A stretch of 64,000 nucleotides of DNA. Origin: Bacteroidota bacterium. GTDB taxonomy: Bacteria > Bacteroidota > Bacteroidia > Chitinophagales > BACL12. Shown here piece after piece: positions 60,285-64,000 of this stretch. The position numbers and the translations under genes were made by a program. Each line of letters begins with the position of its first letter. Position 1 is the stretch's first letter. The notes under the pieces are model-generated. The model was not told the origin of the DNA. It was given only the letters and a program-made list of their open reading frames with translations, and searched no databases. The DNA lies in NCBI GenBank assembly GCA_016706865.1, contig JADJIS010000003.1, forward strand, positions 1,860,001 through 1,924,000, in the 5' to 3' direction.

Positions 60285-61343
60285 ATGGAAGAAAATCAGT
60301 CGAAATCAGAAAAAATTGCAGCCTTTGATGCTAGCGGTGTTGGTGTTTCCAATAATCAATTATTCGGACTACCCTTTACTTATGATGAAAGTGAACTTAT
60401 CTTATTCTCCGTGCCATGGGAAGCAACAGTTTCTTACCGCGATGGAACAGCAAAAGGCCCGGAAGCAATTTTAAAAGCATCCACACAAGTTGATCTTTAT
60501 GATAACGACAATCCAAACGGTTGGCATGCAGGAATATTTACTACTAAATTTTCTGCTTCCCTGAAAAAGAAAAATGGTGAAATAAGAAAAATTGCGTCTA
60601 CTTATATCAGATCTTTAGAAAAAGGTAAAGAAATAAATACCGCTACCGTATTAGACACTGTAAATGCTGCTTGTGAAAAAATGAATAAACAAGTAAAAAC
60701 AGAAGCTTCTAAAATCTTAACCGATAATAAAATTCCAGGATTAATTGGCGGTGACCACAGTACTCCTCTCGGATTAATGGAAGCATTATCTGAAAAACAC
60801 GGCGGTTTTGGTATTTTACAAATTGATGCGCACGCCGATCTTCGCGAATCATACGAAGGGTTTACTTATTCACATGCAAGTATCATGTTCAATGCCCTGA
60901 AAATTGAAAATGTTAAAAAATTGGTGCAGGTAGGTGTTAGAGATATTTGTGATGATGAAATAAATATTATTGATAATTCAGATCGCAGAATAGTTACCTT
61001 CTTCGACCATGAAATAAAAAATGCATTGTTCAATGGAATTCAGTGGTCAGCAATTTGTCGTCAGATAGTAGAAGAATTACCTAAAAATGTTTATATCAGT
61101 TTTGATATTGATGGTTTGGTTCAAACATTTTGTCCAAATACCGGAACTCCCGTACCTGGTGGATTACAATACGAACAGGCAATTTATTTATTAAATGAAA
61201 TTATAATTTCCGGTCGCAAAATAATTGGTTTTGATATTGTGGAAGTTGCACCGGGAGATGATGAATGGGACGCAATTGTAGGAGCGCGATTATTATACAA
61301 ATTATGTAATCTCGCTTTGAAAAGCAATGTCGAATTTGTTTAA
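60285..61343 (+). CDS. Arginase/agmatinase-family hydrolase (ureohydrolase)
   Basis: 352 residues. Binuclear manganese enzyme of the arginase/agmatinase/formimidoylglutamase superfamily. Metal motifs: LIGGDHSTPLG (near residue 155), ILQIDAHADLRESYEGFTYSHAS (near residue 180), and VYISFDIDGLVQTFCPNTGTPVPGGL (near residue 270). N-terminal VPWEATVSYRDGTAKGPEAILKAS is standard. The DIDGL motif followed by VQTFCP, where most members have DPs.AP, matches a Bacteroidota subgroup with unproven substrate. The last 17 bp overlap the start of the redoxin gene, so they are cotranscribed. Confidence 0.87.
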   Translation: MEENQSKSEKIAAFDASGVGVSNNQLFGLPFTYDESELILFSVPWEATVSYRDGTAKGPEAILKASTQVDLYDNDNPNGWHAGIFTTKFSASLKKKNGEIRKIASTYIRSLEKGKEINTATVLDTVNAACEKMNKQVKTEASKILTDNKIPGLIGGDHSTPLGLMEALSEKHGGFGILQIDAHADLRESYEGFTYSHASIMFNALKIENVKKLVQVGVRDICDDEINIIDNSDRRIVTFFDHEIKNALFNGIQWSAICRQIVEELPKNVYISFDIDGLVQTFCPNTGTPVPGGLQYEQAIYLLNEIIISGRKIIGFDIVEVAPGDDEWDAIVGARLLYKLCNLALKSNVEFV

Positions 61344-61908
61344 TAAAATAATATTTCTAATGGTTTGCACCTCCTTATGGGGATGCAGATCACCATTGGA
61401 AAAAATATCTTCTATAACATTAACAGATTTTTTTAATAAGGAGATTTATTTAGCTGAAATTTCAGCTCATAAAGCCACGGTAATAGCATTTTTATCTCCC
61501 GAATGTCCTTTAAGTGAAAATTATACAAAAACCTTAAATGATATTCAACTCGAATTTGAAGAAAAGGATGTTGATTTTATAAATATGTTTCCAGGTACAT
61601 TATACAGTGGGGAAGAAATTCAGACTTTTATTCAAACCTACCAATTAAAACAAAATAATTTACCGGATAAAAAATTAATGCTGGCAAAATATTTAAAGGC
61701 CACCACAACTCCTGAAGTGTTTGTTTTGAACAACAAAGGTGAAGTTGTATATTCTGGAGCCATCGACAATTGGGCAATCGACCTCGGTGAAAAACGGCAG
61801 GTAATAACTGAATTTTATTTAAAGGATGCCCTGAATGCACTGCTTCAAAATAAGAAGATCGCGGTAAAAAAAACTACAGCTGTAGGTTGTTTTATTGAAG
61901 GAGTATAA
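61327..61908 (+). CDS. Redoxin/thioredoxin-like lipoprotein
   Basis: 193 residues. Signal LMVCTSLWGC with the lipidated cysteine at residue 20. Thioredoxin fold of the redoxin/AhpC-TSA type: HKATVIAFLSPECPLSENYTKTLNDIQLEFEE with a single cysteine (PECPLS) in place of CxxC, then TTTPEVFVLNNKGEVVYSGAIDNWA with the cis-proline region. It probably has peroxidase-like or copper/thiol functions in the periplasm. The next gene, a c-type-heme and copper-monooxygenase-like lipoprotein, lies 57 bp downstream. This pair recurs in Bacteroidota and Planctomycetota. Confidence 0.82.
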   Translation: MSNLFNKIIFLMVCTSLWGCRSPLEKISSITLTDFFNKEIYLAEISAHKATVIAFLSPECPLSENYTKTLNDIQLEFEEKDVDFINMFPGTLYSGEEIQTFIQTYQLKQNNLPDKKLMLAKYLKATTTPEVFVLNNKGEVVYSGAIDNWAIDLGEKRQVITEFYLKDALNALLQNKKIAVKKTTAVGCFIEGV

Positions 61909-61965
61909 ATCAAGAATACAGTTCAAGTTGTTTTGCTTGTAAAGAAATTACTATTTTAGCATCCA

Positions 61966-63342
61966 ATGATAAAAGTCAGGAACTTATTAACTCTATTATT
62001 TCTAATTTCACTTTCTTTTGGATGTAAAGAAAAAACGAAGAGCGTAGTTGTGCCTGAAAACCTCAATTACAATGAACATATTGCTCCTATTATTTATAAA
62101 AATTGCACTCCATGCCATCGCTCCAATTCGGCCGGACCCTTTTCGCTTGCAAGTTATGAACAGGTAAAAGGGAAATCAAAAACGATAGTAAAAGTTACCC
62201 AATCGCGTTTCATGCCTCCTTGGCCTGCAGATCCTACTTATAGTAATTTTAAAGGAGAAAGAATTTTAACGGAAACGGAAATTGAAATGATAAAAGTTTG
62301 GGCAGATGAGGGCTGCAAGGAGGGAGATAAATCCAAAGAACAAGATCCTCCCCATTACCCTGATGGTTCACAAATTGGAATTCCTGACCTTGTGATCCCA
62401 TTTCCGGAAATATTTCTTGAGGGAAATAATAAAGATCATTTTTTTCTTGTGAAAGTTCCTTACGAAATTCCCGAGGATAAATTTGTAAAAACGATCGAAT
62501 TTATTCCCGGAAATAAAAAACTGGCTCATCACATGAATGCAAATCTGATCGAATATGAACCCGGAAAAAAGAAAAATGTTTTTGGTGGCGAAAAGATCAT
62601 AGCAACTAATTTAGCAGAAAGTGCAGAAGTAGTTCAAACAGCGATGGATAATAAAAATGATGATGGCACTTACCCTTTTCTGGTTCCTTTGGTTTGTAAT
62701 TATTTACCTGGTGTATCGCCGGCATTATATCCGGAAGGAATTGGAGGATTTAAAATGTCGAAACAAGGAGTATTTTTTATTAATGATTATCACTTCGGTC
62801 CGGGAGCTCGAGATACAATAGATGCAAATTCTGTTTTAAATATCTTTTTTGATGATAAGCCTCCCAAACGACCAACCTATGAATTACTTTTAGGTTCACT
62901 CGGCGTTGCACCTGTAAAACCCGCATTAGTAATTCCTGCAAATGAAATAAAAACATTCACCATCGACTATTTGGTTCAGGAGGATATGAGTTTGCTCACA
63001 ATTAATCCGCATATGCATTTATTAGGTAAAACATTTTTGGCATATGCCCTTACTCCACAAAAGGATACCATCCCATTGATCAGAATAAATAAATGGGATT
63101 TCAGATGGCAGTATTTTTATACTTTTAAAACAGCGATTAAAATTCCGGGTGGATCAACAATACATGTTGAAGGTACTTACGATAACACAGAGAAAAATAT
63201 CAATAATCCTTATTTTCCTCCACAGGTAATAATTGATCGTGGTGATAAATTTGACAGCATGAAAACCACGAATGAAATGTTGCAGTTTATCATCACCTTT
63301 ATGGAATATCAGGAAGGAGATGAGAATTTGAGTCTGGAATAA
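61966..63342 (+). CDS. Lipoprotein with cytochrome c and type II copper monooxygenase-like domains
   Basis: 458 residues. Lipoprotein signal FLISLSFGC (cysteine at residue 20). Residues 30-115 hold a c-type heme domain with IIYKNCTPCHRSNSAGPFSL (CxxCH, near residues 48-52) and FMPPWPADP with a possible axial ligand. The larger second part resembles the copper type II ascorbate-dependent monooxygenase fold: EFIPGNKKLAHHMNANLIEYEPG (HH, first copper), INDYHFGPGARDTI (third histidine), and LLTINPHMHLLGKTFLAYAL (HxH of the second copper). A periplasmic redox enzyme of unknown substrate; the redoxin upstream is its likely partner. Confidence 0.85.
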   Translation: MIKVRNLLTLLFLISLSFGCKEKTKSVVVPENLNYNEHIAPIIYKNCTPCHRSNSAGPFSLASYEQVKGKSKTIVKVTQSRFMPPWPADPTYSNFKGERILTETEIEMIKVWADEGCKEGDKSKEQDPPHYPDGSQIGIPDLVIPFPEIFLEGNNKDHFFLVKVPYEIPEDKFVKTIEFIPGNKKLAHHMNANLIEYEPGKKKNVFGGEKIIATNLAESAEVVQTAMDNKNDDGTYPFLVPLVCNYLPGVSPALYPEGIGGFKMSKQGVFFINDYHFGPGARDTIDANSVLNIFFDDKPPKRPTYELLLGSLGVAPVKPALVIPANEIKTFTIDYLVQEDMSLLTINPHMHLLGKTFLAYALTPQKDTIPLIRINKWDFRWQYFYTFKTAIKIPGGSTIHVEGTYDNTEKNINNPYFPPQVIIDRGDKFDSMKTTNEMLQFIITFMEYQEGDENLSLE

Positions 63343-63371
63343 CTGATATATTTTTACCTGCACCCAACTGC

Positions 63372-64000
63372 ATGAAAAAAATATTCCCATATATTACAAA
63401 ACCGATCCTGATCATTAGTTTGGTAAGTTTATTTACCGACATGGCCAGTGAAATGTTATATCCTATCATGCCGGTATTTCTCACATCTATCGGGTTTTCT
63501 GCAGCATTGATAGGCATTTTGGAAGGTTTTGCAGAAATGATCGCAGGTTTGAGCAAGGGATATTTCGGACAATTATCAGATGTTCGGCAAAAACGATTGC
63601 CTTTTGTGCAGGCAGGATATTTATTGAGCGCAGTTTCCAAACCTATGCTTGCATTATTTGCAACTCCCGCCTGGATATTTTTTACAAGAACAGTGGACAG
63701 ACTTGGAAAAGGTTTACGCACAGCACCGCGTGATGCTTTATTATCCGCCCAGGCTTCTCCTCAATATAAAGCCAGAGTTTTTGGATTCCACAGAAGTATG
63801 GATACGTTTGGTGCGGTATTAGGTCCGATGATCGCACTTATATTTTTAATATTTTATCCCGGTTCTTACAAAACATTATTTGTTATCGCATTTATTCCGG
63901 GTATTGCAGCAGTTATTTTTACCTTGTTCCTAAAGGAAAAAAAAGTTTCCCCAATAGATAAAAAAATTAATTTTTTTTCTTTCCTGAAATATATTAAAAC
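63372..64000 (+). CDS. MFS transporter, N-terminal part (runs off the window)
   Basis: The first 209 residues are visible. Major facilitator layout: six membrane helices and the family motifs LFTDMASEMLYPIMPVFLTSIGFSAALIGILEGFAEMIAGLSKGYFGQLSD and RTVDRLGKGLRTAPRDALLS. These mark a DHA1-type subfamily common in Bacteroidota (motif DRxGKGxRtaPRDAL). Substrate unknown. ATG 63372 is chosen, 29 bp after the stop of the copper monooxygenase-like gene, so it may belong to that operon. Confidence 0.85.
   Translation, partial: MKKIFPYITKPILIISLVSLFTDMASEMLYPIMPVFLTSIGFSAALIGILEGFAEMIAGLSKGYFGQLSDVRQKRLPFVQAGYLLSAVSKPMLALFATPAWIFFTRTVDRLGKGLRTAPRDALLSAQASPQYKARVFGFHRSMDTFGAVLGPMIALIFLIFYPGSYKTLFVIAFIPGIAAVIFTLFLKEKKVSPIDKKINFFSFLKYIK

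Noticed and set aside
1..64000. tRNA, rRNA, riboswitch or IS element
   Set aside because: I scanned for TPsiC-like ggttcgaatcc, conserved rRNA words, known riboswitch cores and transposase motifs by eye and found none. A covariance-model search would be more sensitive.

Overview
The window is AT-rich and gene-dense and comes from a member of the Bacteroidota. The evidence is a porV-porU pair of the type IX secretion system (T9SS), proteins ending in T9SS sorting domains, many lipoproteins and N-terminal signal peptides, DUF4252, DUF4412 and CarboxypepD_reg-like proteins, and Bacteroidota-type promoters (-7 box TAnnTTTG) in front of many genes. A free-living chemoheterotroph of the Chitinophagales/Saprospirales kind would fit, but I cannot fix the rank below phylum. 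No rRNA, tRNA, CRISPR array, transposase or phage gene was seen.

Layout. 0-1.1 kb: tail of a VPS10/sortilin-like protein and a DUF481 outer-membrane protein. 1.5-7.5 kb, minus strand: mutS, a Tat-exported class V aminotransferase fold protein and a cysteine desulfurase. 7.6-9.5 kb: a small membrane protein and two tandem-duplicated lipoproteins. 9.6-16.8 kb: a phosphohexomutase (glmM-like) divergent from an operon of a methyltransferase, a PAP2 phosphatase, a ZIP metal transporter and a giant CRTAC1/ASPIC-UnbV lipoprotein. 17.2-25.7 kb, minus: two lipoproteins, then porU and porV with an ACP-phosphodiesterase-like gene upstream. 25.7-26.9 kb: a non-coding region with a 102-bp tandem array, then tyrS. 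28.4-32.7 kb, minus: a T9SS cargo protein, lipoprotein, two DUF4252 proteins, and a cluster with NlpC/P60 and SET-domain proteins. 32.8-41.4 kb: YbaB, a CoA transferase, metallophosphoesterase, DinB, fatty-acid desaturase, a very large outer-membrane protein and an unknown protein. 41.6-50.8 kb: VOC protein, AhpD-like protein, ychF, a PKD/T9SS adhesin, two TPR proteins flanking an S23-type four-helix-bundle gene, and a biotin carboxylase. 50.9-64 kb: small unknown genes, a sterol-desaturase-family membrane protein, ccmB-ccmC-ccmD-like and glutamate dehydrogenase, a porin, an arginase-family hydrolase, a redoxin, a cytochrome c/copper-monooxygenase-like lipoprotein and the start of an MFS transporter.

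Most of the genes are housekeeping or cell-envelope functions. The unusual content is between the genes. Nearly every longer intergenic stretch is built from a shared stock of repeats: a 102-bp periodic unit (array at 26.1-26.9 kb, a second two-copy array at 4.6-4.8 kb, single inverted copies near 25.97 and 42.75 kb), microsatellite-like phrases, GC-rich hairpins, and long inverted-repeat pairs that often sit between convergent genes. The most striking case is the S23-like gene at 48.0 kb. It is enclosed by inverted arms of about 60-70 bp that abut the stop codons of two convergent TPR genes, an architecture like that of the intervening sequences known from 23S rRNA genes, but here outside rRNA.

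A second theme is promoter placement. For mutS, glmM, tyrS, the CoA transferase, DinB, accC, the AhpD-like gene and the arginase-family gene, the -7 box or a close variant ends only about 4-12 nt before the start codon. This predicts leaderless or nearly leaderless mRNAs, and it corrects several start codons.
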